A stretch of DNA of 64,000 nucleotides from Paralichthys olivaceus (lineage: Eukaryota > Chordata > Actinopteri > Pleuronectiformes > Paralichthyidae): contig NC_091098.1 in NCBI RefSeq assembly GCF_024713975.1, positions 10,326,816-10,390,815 of the forward strand, read 5' to 3'. The notes below the pieces were generated by a model. The model made no database searches and was not told where the DNA came from. It saw nothing but the letters and a program-made list of their open reading frames with translations. Positions 36,831 to 48,243 of the stretch are shown in pieces. Within the stretch, counting starts at the first letter, position 1; each line of letters begins with the position of its first letter. Made by a program: the position numbers and the translations under genes.

Positions 36831-38150
36831 AAAATGAGTCCCCGTAATCTAAATACACACATCTACTAAAGCTACTTCAGTGGACTACTTTTACACTCTA
36901 AATTAGCTCAGGACATTCATTCATTCTTTTTTATTTATTTCGAAAATAAAAAAAGAGAAATTATACAAACAAGTTAAAAAAAACAGAAAGAAGAATTGTT
37001 GTATTGTTGCTGTGAATAATTAATAACAAACTCTGTTTATGAACTCAAGTGCAGCTCGTAAACAACCACAGAATATATATAACTCTTTTATTTAGTAATA
37101 ATTATAATAACAATAGTAATAATAATAATAATAATTCTAACAATAATAGATATAAAGAACAGTACTAATATGGCACACCAAGTGAATTCAGGTTTATGCC
37201 TTCAGAAAGAAGTGTGTTAATAGCTGAGATGTAAAAGACAACACAAAGCCTTTCCTCAGGTCATTCATTCCAGAGCCATTGTAAGAAGGAAAGACCCCAA
37301 CATGTTAGGGTCACACTCCTGTCATCAGCCTGTGGTGGGCCTGCAGCAGAGGGGGTCTTGAGATCAAATCGCTGAAACACAGCTTAGGTAAACAGCTGAT
37401 GAAATGTCCGTAACATCTACTGTTGGTTGGCAACTTATCATTAAACCTATACAGGAGATTTACCATCTTGTCCTTGTTCTAAAAAATAATTAAAAAATAC
37501 AACAACAATAGTCAGGCTAGGACATGCAACACATAAAAAATTAAAATTAACAAAGCACACAAAAAACAAGATTTGGGGAATAGACAAGCTATGCAAATGT
37601 AACATAACTAACTGTAACACAAATACTATCTTGAAAAGACAGAGACTGGATACAATTGGTTAAGATGGTGATTATTTTGGCAGAAAAACCTGATGGATGA
37701 GGATGTTTTAAATTCAATTTTCAAGGTAGGGACAGTTTACAGCCTGTGAATTTATGAAATATTATATGTATTAATATAATCCCCAATCATTTATATAACC
37801 TAATTATATTAATCATATGTGAGATTTTACTTGAGAGACCCTCTATATACATACATAAATATATATAGATAAAACTTCAGTTCTAATGTTCAACCAGCTT
37901 GAGATATCCAGCCCAAAACTGAAATACATTAATGTTCAGTAGTTTCTACGAGTATCAATTTCAAAATAAAACCTTTTTCATAATGTTTTAGCTTCTGTAA
38001 AAACATTATAAAGAGTTTATCATCTGCATGTTTTTTTTTTATTTCAGGTGGAATTTCACCTGAGTGCCTGTGACCGACACTAAACTAATAACTTTCCAGA
38101 AAACACCTAAACGCATCACATCCTAGCTGCAGTCGGTCACATGTATCGTT
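36831..38150. other. AT-rich spacer between divergent genes
   Basis: Lies between the minus-strand zinc-finger gene and wdr6. Contains A-rich tracts and an (AAT)n-like run near 37105-37135 (AATAATAATAATAATAAT). No gene or recognisable repeat was found. Confidence 0.55.
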
Positions 38151-38154
38151 TCCT

Positions 38155-38225
38155 CCAATAAAAATACCGCTTCCCCTTTTTTTAACCAATCAGCGACGAG
38201 AGAGCAGGCAGAGTAATCTGATTGG
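38155..38225 (+). promoter_or_regulatory. wdr6: wdr6 promoter with paired CCAAT boxes
   Basis: CCAAT at 38186-38190 (AACCAATCAGCG) faces an inverted CCAAT, ATTGG, at 38221-38225 (CTGATTGGTT), about 35 bases apart; another CCAAT lies at 38155-38159. Flanks fit NF-Y sites (CCAATCA and its complement). They sit about 315-385 bases before the chosen start codon. No TATA box is evident, as usual for housekeeping genes. Confidence 0.45.
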
Positions 38226-38539
38226 TTCAAACGAGGCACGGAAGACAGCAATAACACATGGTGCTGTGTGTGTGTGTGCAGCTCGTGCACAGTGAAAACT
38301 GTGTTTTATATAGATAAGAAACAAATGTAGAAAGTGTGTGAGGTGTTTGAATAGTAAAACGTGTAGTGACATTAATATTAACCCAGTAGAATCACTTCTG
38401 TTTTTATTGTTACTCAACAAAGTGCTCCTGCTGCTAACTGGAGGGCTAATGGTGACTGAACCCACCATTGGACCTGGACCTCATGTTGCCTGTTTGCTGT
38501 GATGTTGATGCTTCAGTAGAAGAGAGTGATCATCAGGAG

Positions 38540-41500
38540 ATGGAGGCAGCAGCTCTGGTTGCTCCAGTCACAGCTGTGCAGTTCATTCACGATCTATTTC
38601 TCCTCACAGGTTCGTTTCTAAACCACTCACAATGGTTATTCTACTCATGTGTGCTTTTGATTATATTTTATTAAAAATGTATTGTTATTCACAGTAGAGC
38701 TGGATGATGTGTGGTTAATCACCACTGTACTGTACAACATTGGGCTGTGTGAATTATATTAAGATAAACATTTACGTATCTGTTGATATCGATCATTATC
38801 ACGATTAATGTCACATTCATATTTGAAATACTGATAAAGAGTAAAACATTTTACAAATCTGAAGTCAATTAATACAATACCTCCTCACTGTGCTTACTCA
38901 ATGCATACGCTCTATATATTGATGCATATTAGACTTTTGTTATTTAGCCATTGATGAAAATTACATTGCGATCATTAATTCATTGTTGATATTGTTTTAT
39001 TTCCCAGCCCTAGTACAACCCTACTTAGGTTGTTTGTTTTTTTCTGCAGGTGAGGGTCCAGTCGTCACGGTGTACAGTCTCAAGCCTCGTCCTAAAGCGT
39101 CTGCTTCACTGAGTGTGCTCCAACACTACAGAATCCATGGAGTCACACCAAGACATCAAGACGCTGTCACAGCTCAGAAGAAACATGGTCAGCATGAGCA
39201 GATGTGGTTTAACACTTTCATTCTCAGTTCTGTTTGCTTATTGTTATGATGATTATTTTGGAATTGACGGGCAGATTTGATGAAGTAAGACAGACAAAAC
39301 AAACAATAAACAGAACAAAACATAGGTTTTTAAAACGGTTATGCATTTATTTATATTGCACATAGCAACATTGCAATGAAAGTCCATAAAAGGAAGAGCA
39401 GCTGTGTCCATCCATGCACACACAATATCCCCATTAATGAATGGCTTCTTTCTCTCTTCTTACCCTGACTTGAAATACCATAGACATGGAGGAGTCAGAC
39501 ACTGGTGAGATAGTGAGGGGTGAGCCACTCATTGTGAGCTTCATAACCACGTCACAGAGGCAACAACAATCTTTATATACTGTCTATGGTTGCTTGTCGA
39601 CTTCTTCTGTTATATTTCTGGTGGTACATGATGATTGGAATCTAAAAAGTAAAATGAGTATATGTTTGTCGAAGTTTACATGATGGGAATATTATCTTTG
39701 AAAAGCTGCTTTCTGGAGTTGTTGTTTTTGTGTTTATTTGCTCCTCTCATATATTCACAATATCCCTCTCCTCTGTCACTCCCCAGGACTGAGCTCCACC
39801 ACACAGCCTAACTTCTGCGACCTAGCAGTGTTTGGGGGCAAGGCTGTGAGGCTGGTGAGGCTCCATATGGGTCTCCAGGATGGGGACCATCTGCACTTGG
39901 AGATCTTGGGTCCCCTCATGGAGTTACAGGACTGGGCCCTGGATGTTCGCTGGCTCTCTGCAGACAAACACTCACTTCTCTGTGTGGCTTTAGCTCACAA
40001 TAGTGCTCTTCTCCTGGATGTCAACATGGGGACTGCCCTGGTTCATTGCTCCTGTCTGGAGGGATGTCTGCTGTACTCTGCCCTCCTGCTTGTCCATGAA
40101 TCTTGGGCAGATGTGGTTTTAGTAGGAGGGACTGTTTTCAACCAGCTGGTTCTCTGGAAGCCTGGTGGAGGAGATGGAGGAGGAGACAGTTATTCTAAAT
40201 GCAAAGCTCCAGTGGAGAGACGTCTGCTGGGGCACAGTGGGGTCATCTTCGACATCTCATACCTCCAGGAGAGGGGGTGGCTGGCTTCAGCCTCCGATGA
40301 TCGCAGTGTAAGGGTGTGGGGTGTAGGTGTTTTAGGGGGCCCTGGGGGTAAATGTGGGGACCTGAATCCATCTTGTTTACGAGTCCTATATGGACACCAG
40401 GCTAGGGTGTTCTCTGTGTGTCTCTCCCCCGGGAAGGTGTTCAGTGCTGGAGAAGACGGGGCCTGTTTAGTCTGGGACTGGGCTGGAGGTGGGAAGGTGG
40501 CTCGGACATTGAAGGGACACCGAGCAGGGGGCGTGCGTTCACTGGCAGTCAGTGAGGGGACAGAAGATGAGAGATGGGTGGCTACAGGGGGGGCAGATGG
40601 AGGGGTGAGGTTGTGGAGGTTGAAGGAGGCTGAGGAGAAGACGGAGGAAGCAGTGACAGAGAAACTAACGGACCTGAAACTCCCCCACAGTATGCCTAAA
40701 GTGGTTTGTGTAGCAGGAGAAGAGGAAGAAAATGAAAGTTGGAGCCAGAGTAAGATCGTGGTTTGCACTGACCAAGGAACTATTTATCAATACAGCAATG
40801 GGACGTGGGAGGACTTATGGCAAGGGACTCCTGACTTTCATTCTTACTGTGCGATGGAAACAGTCTGCGTCAATGTGAAAGACTCCACAGCCAAAGTTAG
40901 TTTGTGTGCTGTAGGAAACCTCAGTGGGTCCATTCAGGTCTTCCCCATTTCTCATCCTCACGCTGGAATCCTCCTCTCAGGTGGTTCAGGGAAGATCCAC
41001 AGTCTCATTTGGAAAGAGGGAGGCGCAGGCATGTGTTTGCTGGCATCGGGTGTCGAAGGACTCGTCTATCGCTGGTGTATAGAGGTAAAATTAAAAGAAG
41101 ACCAATCCTTAGCCCTCAATGCCAATCCTCTTCTTCCTTTCCTTCTTCCCCCTTGCGCCAAACGGTGGCTGTTGGCAGCAGTGTGCCTCCGCTCCAGGTC
41201 ACAGGGGGCGCTCTGGGTTTGCGGGGACAGGAGAGGGTCCCTGCTTTTATACCAAGAAGGAGGAAAAGTAGTGCCAAAGAAAGGAGATGATGCACAGGCC
41301 GATGAAGGAGAGGAAAACAAAAGTGATGGAGTTGGAAAAAGCAGTATCATGGAGCAGAGAGAGAATAGTGAAGTGCACAAACTACAGCTGCAACCTTTAA
41401 GCTGCCTGTTCGGGGTGCACGGAAAACAGGGTGTAACATCGGTGTGTGAATACGGAGGACTCCTCTACAGCACTGGCAGGGATGGCTGTGTGAGAGTTTT

Positions 41501-44500
41501 CAGAGTTCTACAAACACCACCAGCAAAACCGGAAGAAAACAGTAAAAATAACGCTGAAAAGACTGCAGAGAACAACAAGCAGCTTCAGCTGGAGGTGCTG
41601 CGAGTTCAGCGGGCCTGTAAAGGTATGGAGTGGCTGGAGAGAGTTCTGATTCTCCAACCTGATATTCCAGAGGAAGAGGCGGCCAGAGAAGAATGTGGGA
41701 TTCATTCTAAGATGAAAGGAGAAGATGCACAGGCAGGAAATGAGGCAAGAGAAGCCAGGTTTGTCATCGCTGGCTTCCACGCTGTCCACTTTGTGGTCTG
41801 GGACCCGGTGAGGCAGGAGAGGCTGTTTGTGGTGCCTTGTGGTGGGGGGCATCGCTCTTGGGTTCTCTGGCCTTCACACAAAAGAGTTTGGCCTGGATAT
41901 GGAGCTTTGGTCTTCATCAAGCACGGGGCTGTCCTGGCTTCACATCCTCCCGGAGAGGAAGCAAGCTTGGCCGGTAGGACAGGAAGGACTGGAGGATGGG
42001 GCCTGAGAGAGGGCATCCACGGGAGGGGGGTCGGGTGTGTATGCAGGCTGGGGATGATAGAGGGAACAGGCTGTGACATTCAAACAACTGCAAGTATGAC
42101 GGAAACTAAAAGAAAGGAGGTGGAGCAAGAGCATTGGGAGGTGTTGGTCACAGGGGGAGAGGACACCAGCTTAACCGTCCTCGCGGTACATCCCAACTCC
42201 GGCAACATCAAAGTTCTCTCAGTAATTACAGACCACATCTCGAGTGTAAGGACAGTGACAGCAATAAAGCATGCAGGGGGAGAGAGTGTTCACCAGTCAC
42301 AGTCTCTCTCTGCCTTGCTCTTCTCAGCCGGCGGCCGGGCTCAAATGCAGTGTTACCGGCTGTTGATTGGCTGGGACCAGCAGAGATTGATTCCTTCCTG
42401 TCAGGTGATCCAGGTGGCCAGTCACCGGCTGGATGAACAGTGGGAGAGGAGGAGGAACCGACATAAGACGGTGAAAATGGATCCAGAAACAAGGCAAGTT
42501 CATGGTTGTAACGTTGGAGACGATGATACAAAGTGAAGAACATAAAGAAGCTTGAATGTTGCTTCACCGCTGTTACTGCACACATGTAAAGAGTCATACC
42601 ATAAGAATTCGACAACCTCTAGCTTGTGTCTTATTCTTTTTCCTGTTCTTTAATCTCCTCTTTTTTTTAGCTGCTTTTCACCTTGAGCGAGTGTTGATGC
42701 ATCGTTTTAATCACACGTGATGGACTCAAAACTGACAAGCCACAAAAATCTAAAATTTATCTCAGGATGAAATAGAGGTGCTGTACACATATGTATCAGA
42801 CACAGACGAAGATGTCAACTCGGAAAGTCAACGAGATTCTGGTGATAAGGGGTCGACGCTGGTCTTGATGTGTTGTTAACACAAACGTGACATCTGCTGC
42901 AGAATTACAAAGTTACGTCCGACCTGCTGCACCACCACTCACCTGAACGTTTCACAGATTTCTCTGTTGTTTTGAACACGTCTGACCCAGAGAATCTCCT
43001 GCTCTGTTGTTCTTGCGCGAAAGACAAACTCTGGAGATAGTCCAGACTCAATTGTGCGGACTTTCTGCGGATTTCATGACAGATGATAGATTACATGTAA
43101 ATCCTGTTTCTGCATCTACCTCTGTCATACTAGTTGTGTCTGTGTGTTTTCAGGTACATGTCCATAGTGGTGGTGGATGAGAGGACAGACTGTGTTCTTC
43201 TGGCTCTGGCCTGTAGTGACGGAGCTGTCAGGTTGGTCCCGGCACAGCAGACACCTGTTCTACACAGCAGGAGAACAAAGAAAACACAGAATCTCTCCAG
43301 CTGTTTTAAAGTGTTTTAATGGATATTTCTTTACTGCAGCCAAGACTGTTCAAGCAATTTTGGGGGCACCAGGCAAAACAAAGAACACATAAGTAATAGG
43401 AAAGTAGTATAAAGTAATGAAGTTCAAATACAAACCCCCACCTCCATCTGAGGCCAACAAACCTCTAAAATGATGACAGGCAGAATGTTAGTAGTATTTG
43501 GCCTCAGGGGTTTCTGATCATGGTGTCGTTGCCATCTCCTGTATAGCCGATCACAGATCGCAGACTTTGTTTCATCGCCCCTGGCTGCAGCACTGACACA
43601 GTTGAAATGTGGTTGAAATCAGGTTACTTGGTCTAAATGAGTTGTTAAAACTCAAAATTGTTGTCGTTTCTCTCCCTTGAGATTCTGTCAGTTCAATATT
43701 GAGTAACCTTGTTGTGTTGGTTAATTCATCGTCATAGTAAGCCGTCCATCCTTTGTCCTTCGCTGACCTCCATCACTGTCTTTTCCAGACTGTTCTCTGT
43801 CAGTGAAGTTAAACGTCGGATTGATTTGTTGTGGGAGACGTTTCACCACCAGCGCTGTGTGCTCAGTGTCGCCACCTGCAGCCTGGAGGACAGAAGAGGC
43901 AACAGGTGAGCCATGTTTGATCTGCCCAAAGTGAACTCATTCATTCACCTCATTGCAACTTATTGGTTGTCTTCCCAACTAATCCAAACCAATGATAGTT
44001 TTTAATGTAATTTATTTTAAAACACAATTTTGGAAACGAGCAGTAACAGACTGAATACAGGGAAGCACTAACTACCTGTGTCGGGAACATGTGCAGGAAA
44101 CCAACTCTAATGTAGAGTAATGTTTAAATCTATAACACTGTCCTCTCTCAGGTATAAGCTGCTGTTCAGTTCTGCGACAGATGGCAAAATTGCAGTTTGG
44201 GATTTGACTGACGCTTCCTCCTCAAACGATACTTCGAGCAAAGCTCCGACTCCACCGATCCCCTGCCTCAACATTCCTGCCCACCAGAGCGGCATCAACT
44301 CATTGGCTGTTTGTGCAGAGGAACTGGGACAAGAAGAAGTCGGTTGCCTGGTAACTGTTGCTAGCGGAGGGGATGATGGGCAGCTGACAGTGTCCACGAT
44401 TAGGGTGCAGTACCCAGAAGACGGGCAGACTGGGGGCAGTAGAGGGTTTTCTGAGATTTCACAAACCCAGTTCCAACCTCTGAATCAGCTCCAGCTTCAT

Positions 44501-45157
44501 CTCCACGGTCACTCCCACATCCCACTGGCCCACGCTGCGCCTATTACCGCCGTAAAGCTCCTGACCCCAGGCCTGGTGGTCTCTACTTCTTCAGATCAGA
44601 GGGTTTGCCTGTGGAGGGTCTGCAGTACCGGTATCAGCCACAGAGAGACGCTATGCTCCCATGTTGCTGATGCCGCAGGACTTTCTGTGTGGGAGGGGCA
44701 GATGATGGACAGAGAGGAAGGAGATGAAAACACAATATTTGAGTCTGAGGAGATTTCAGTTTGTGGAGAAGTGATTGAGGCAGGATTACAAACAGAGGAG
44801 AAGAGCACAGAGGCGGGTGGGAGGTTCTGTAAGGAAACAGAAGATGAGGCTGAGGCAGGAGAACCTGTTGAAGCAGTGAGAATGACAGGTGACCCAGATT
44901 GCGAGAGCAGTGATGAGAGAGGAGGCGAGACAGGAAATCAAACACACACTGACAGCGTGGTTAAGAGAGAGAGTGAGGTGACAGATTGTTGTGAGAGCAG
45001 GAAAAAGAGAGGGAAGACGGGATGGGTGCTGGTCTGTGGTCAGGGCCTCCAGCTGCTCCGAGTCACAGACACACGGACAGAGGGAAGAATAAAAAGAGAG
45101 AAAAACAGAAAAATGAATCACACGGTCAAAGTGACTTTACAAGACAAGTCAAAGTAA
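38540..45157 (+). CDS. wdr6: WD repeat-containing protein 6 (6 exons, 1371 aa)
   Basis: WDR6 (yeast Rtt10/Trm734) is the WD40 partner of FTSJ1 in 2'-O-methylation of the tRNA wobble nucleotide (position 34). Exons: 38540-38609, 39050-39187, 39787-42493, 43154-43231, 43789-43905, 44152-45157; 4116 nt in phase. Matches to human WDR6 in order: LLTGEGPVVTVYSL, SWADVVLVGGTVFNQLVLW, GHSGVIFDISYL..SASDDRSVRVW, GHQARVFSV..SAGEDG, VCGDRRGSLLLY, HGKQGVTSV, CGGGHRSWVLW, EGIHGRGVGCVCRLG, ITDHISSVRTV, SAGGRAQMQCY, HRLDEQWERRRNRHK, VDERTDCVLLALACSDGAVR, ETFHHQRCVLSV, LFSSATDGKIAVWDLT, CGQGLQLL. Start: the ATG at 38540 (GAGATGG, good context) gives an N-terminus like the human one; an in-frame ATG at 38483 would add 19 residues in weak context. 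It is some 220-250 residues longer than human, from low-complexity inserts. Exon 3 ends in a GC donor. Confidence 0.93.
42494..42495 (+). other. wdr6: Non-canonical GC splice donor of wdr6 intron 3
   Basis: Exon 3 ends GAAACAAG and the intron begins GCAAGT. Joining to the acceptor TTTTCAG at 43153 restores D-P-E-T-R-Y-M-S, the exact family sequence. AG|GCAAGT is the usual context of GC-AG introns. Reading through instead reaches a stop at 42534-42536. Confidence 0.85.
42775..43085 (+). mobile_element. Family M MITE-like element, copy 3 (wdr6 intron 3)
   Basis: Shares CACAGACGAAGATGTCAA, CACCTGAACG/CACCTAAAA, TCTCTGTTGTTTTGAACA and AGAATCTCCTGCTCTGTTG-type phrases with copy 2. Ends with CTCTGGAGATAGTCC, the inverted form of the 5' end of copy 2. 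The 5' part looks truncated. Confidence 0.55.
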
Positions 45158-45668
45158 GTGGAAATCACAGTGGTCGGATTTTCTGAATGAACATGTTTTT
45201 TGACATTATTTATAAATCATCTGTAAAATGATCGTAAAATGAAGTAGTAGGAAATAATATTCAATTGATTTTTCATTTGTAACTTTTAAAGAACAATTTT
45301 ATTAAATGATTTTCATTCTCCAGCTTTTACAAAGCATCAGAAATTGCTCATTTTTAGATTCAACAGAGAGACAGACAGACAGAGGGAGAAACATTGTCAA
45401 AGCTGTATGAAGAAAGACGAAGCTGTTTAAATTTGTCATTAATTACAGCCAACCTTAAGAAAACCCACAGAAAATAGATGTGGGCCGATCTCGATTTCCT
45501 TTTGCACAGTGACTGTCTTCAAAAAGCATTTGGGGTTCATCAAGAAAAAATAAAACTTCATGACTATTTCAGTGAATCATTAAAACCATCTCTGATGTGT
45601 TTGAGCCCCTTTCAAGGAGAAGCACCACTCTTGTTTTTTTTATACAGTGTGTAACATCTCAGCCAGGA

Positions 45669-45674
45669 AATAAA
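45669..45674 (+). terminator. wdr6: Poly(A) signal AATAAA, candidate for wdr6
   Basis: In CCAGGAAATAAAGCATTTTTTT, about 510 bases after the wdr6 stop and upstream of the duplicated segment. Confidence 0.55.
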
Positions 45675-45879
45675 GCATTTTTTTACTTGAAAAGACTCTT
45701 GATACTGAAGAAATGTTAAATAACAAGGACAAACCAAAGGCAGCCTTCACTAAATGTCTCAATGCACCAAAATCCACAAAGAAATTTGGAGATTTATGGT
45801 TTAAATGTAATTAAGAGTTCAAGCAACATCCCCTCTAATGCACACATTTGAGCAAAGAATTTCATTCAGGTTTATTTAG

Positions 45880-46860
45880 AGAGGAGCTGCGTAATTAAAC
45901 TAAGTTGACAGTATATTTTACAAAAGAAAATACTTTATGCAAAATCATACCAAGTGATCTCAGATTGAAACGATTGGTCCAATAGCTCAGCATTTACCAA
46001 CCTAGGAGATAGAAAGTATAGTTGCAGATGGGAGATTGGGTGATTTTTTTTTTTCTTCTCATGATGCTGGATGTATTTTTCTTCATTTTATTACTGAAAA
46101 TGGTCAATTTAAAGGATCAGCTTGGCTTATGAGCCCTTAAAGTGTTTTCAGTTTTCATTTATTGAATTACTTGGCTGAGGGTTATAATTGGGTTTAGATG
46201 AATGTATGGGTTTAGCATTGGTGCTTTCACGTGTATAGAAATACCATGTATTTTTGTAATGCATGGTATTACACACAGTTTTGTGTAATAGTATTTATTT
46301 GTGATTATAACAAATGATTAAAAAAGTGTGTGAGAGGGTTGAGACTTGCTTCTAGGGTTAGGGGTTGGGGCCATATATATACATATACGTATATACATAC
46401 ACACACAAGCTTGTGTGTGTATGTGCTTGAGTGCATTGTGATATGAAATGCTAACATTGTCTGAGTGGTAGGTTGGTATGGGACTGTCTGTGGAGTTATT
46501 TGCATATCTGGTGTGTGTGTCTGGTATGTAAATGTAGCTGTGTCAGATGGAGTGTGAGTCTGCGAGCAGCATGTTAACCTGTGCAACACTGTAGGTCAGA
46601 GTGAATGTGTGTCTGATGATTCACTGTCAGCTGATTGGAATTTGACAGATGAGGTGGACACCTGTATCATTCGTGTGCATGTGTGATGGCTTAAATGCTA
46701 TATTGAATCAGAAACTCATGAAGGTGTCGATTGCAATATTTTAGCTTTGTCTCATGTTGCCTTTGAGGAATGAGGAAGAGAGTGACTGAACAGTAAATGA
46801 GAAGAGGGGAGGAGAAATGATGGAGGGACCTGAGGAGACAAAGGTCAGGATGGAGGAAAA
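45880..46860 (+). repeat. Direct duplicated segment, copy A (upstream of slc26a6)
   Basis: Matches 59100-60255 in the same order and orientation: TTGGTCCAATAG, TTGGCTTATGAGC, TAGCATTGGT, TAGTATTT..GATTATAA, GGTTGGTATGG, TTTGCATATCTGG, TCTGGTATGTAAATGTA, CAGATGGAGTGTGAG, CTGTCAGCTGATT, GTCTCATGTTGCCTTT and GAGGAGAAATGATGG. The copies are diverged and carry indels. Outer borders are estimates. Confidence 0.75.
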
Positions 46861-48243
46861 CGATTTTACGAGACCTTATTCTCACAGAAAATGTTATGCT
46901 GTAAGTGAGAAATTGGTTATTCAGAAGCCTCATTCTAAACTGCAGTTAGAGGGAGAATTAGTGGAGGAGCATCTTGATGTCGCTGTGGAGCTGTTGGAAC
47001 CAAACAGCAAAATTACTGATAGGGCACAAGATATTAAAAACACAGAAAGAAATTTTGAATCAAATCACAGACCTAAAAAATGTCACCTTTTTGGGTGTAT
47101 GTTTACTGCAGAGTTTGATACCTGGAAGTAATTACCATTTTTGTGAGTCATGCATGCTGTGTCACAATTACAGCTGAAACACATTTACATTTAATTTTCC
47201 ACTCTGACAGAACACGAACCTGATATGACGTCTGAACGTGCTGTTGAGTTTACAGAACTCCATCAGATGTATGTCACCTTTCAGTAAACAAACGATATTG
47301 AACAAATTTGCAGTGTCAATAAATTTGAAACCAGCTGATGTGCCACAACCTACATGATATCATTGAGCTTAAAATTCCCCTCAGCTCCACAGTGACTTAT
47401 GTGTGGAGGATTTTCTGATGTGAGGAGTTGTTTTTGAAAACTGACTCCAGCGACTGACAGACCCAAGTCTGGAAAACAAGCTACGAGTAGCATCATCATC
47501 ACGATCCTCTGACGTCAGACACCTGGCCAAAGAGAAGCAGCTCCATCCATCAGAGAGGTTAGTGTGATATTTGTTCACTAATTCTAATTGTTATTGGCTC
47601 TCAAGGGTTGTTCTGACAATTGAAATTGTCTTTGAAGGTCAAACCTCTGATGCTCTTTACTGTCACTTTATATAAAGTCAGCATTGTTGTCCATGTCAGG
47701 ATCCTGAAGCAATAACAGTGATCGGATTACACTGTAGTTGAGATGTTGACAGGTTTTCATCTGATGTCAATAAAAACCTGTGATGGTAATTCTTTATTTC
47801 TTCACCTAAATTAGATCGAATAGATTAAACAATGGATTTGGATGAAGTGTTAGTTACAAAGATTTTTCACATATGCAATAAACATTAAATGACCAGAGGA
47901 AGCTTTATCATACAAACAGCTGAAAAGACACATTTTGGATTATTATGAATTTTAAAAATGATTGCTGAGGTATCAACATTAGAGCAGCTGGTTATCTTAA
48001 AATAATGCTAAGAAGACAGTTAAAGCCAAGTTCAGGGAATTTAACCTGATGGAAAACTACAGTAGATTGAATTTAAGACCCAAGGACCACTCTACACACA
48101 CAGGATGGTGCTGTTTGAAGGAAGACTTTAGGTGGAAGATTTTATATGACCTACCACCCATTACATTACCAACCTACCTTACCTACTGTATGCAAGCATA
48201 GAACTAAACATGATTTCTGTTTATGTTACAGCTGGTGTTCACC
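46861..48243 (+). other. Upstream region / possible 5' UTR of slc26a6
   Basis: No coding sequence supported. An acceptor-like TTATGTTACAG ends at 48231, 12 bases before the start codon, so a non-coding first exon is likely. One candidate is around 47480-47558, ending in a donor-like CAGAGAG|GTTAGT. A 104-codon frame beginning at 46817 overlaps the duplicated segment and has no known motif. Confidence 0.4.

Noticed and set aside
40190..40768. 192-codon frame antisense to wdr6
   Set aside because: It is the mirror of a GC-rich coding exon whose sense strand matches WDR6 throughout.
39738..42536. Single-exon reading of the 932-codon wdr6 frame to its own stop
   Set aside because: The last 14 codons (QVHGCNVGDDDTK and stop) do not match the family, whereas splicing at 42493 restores it.
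46817..47131. 104-codon open frame upstream of slc26a6
   Set aside because: It starts inside the duplicated segment, has no motif and no splice partner, and copy B does not keep the frame.
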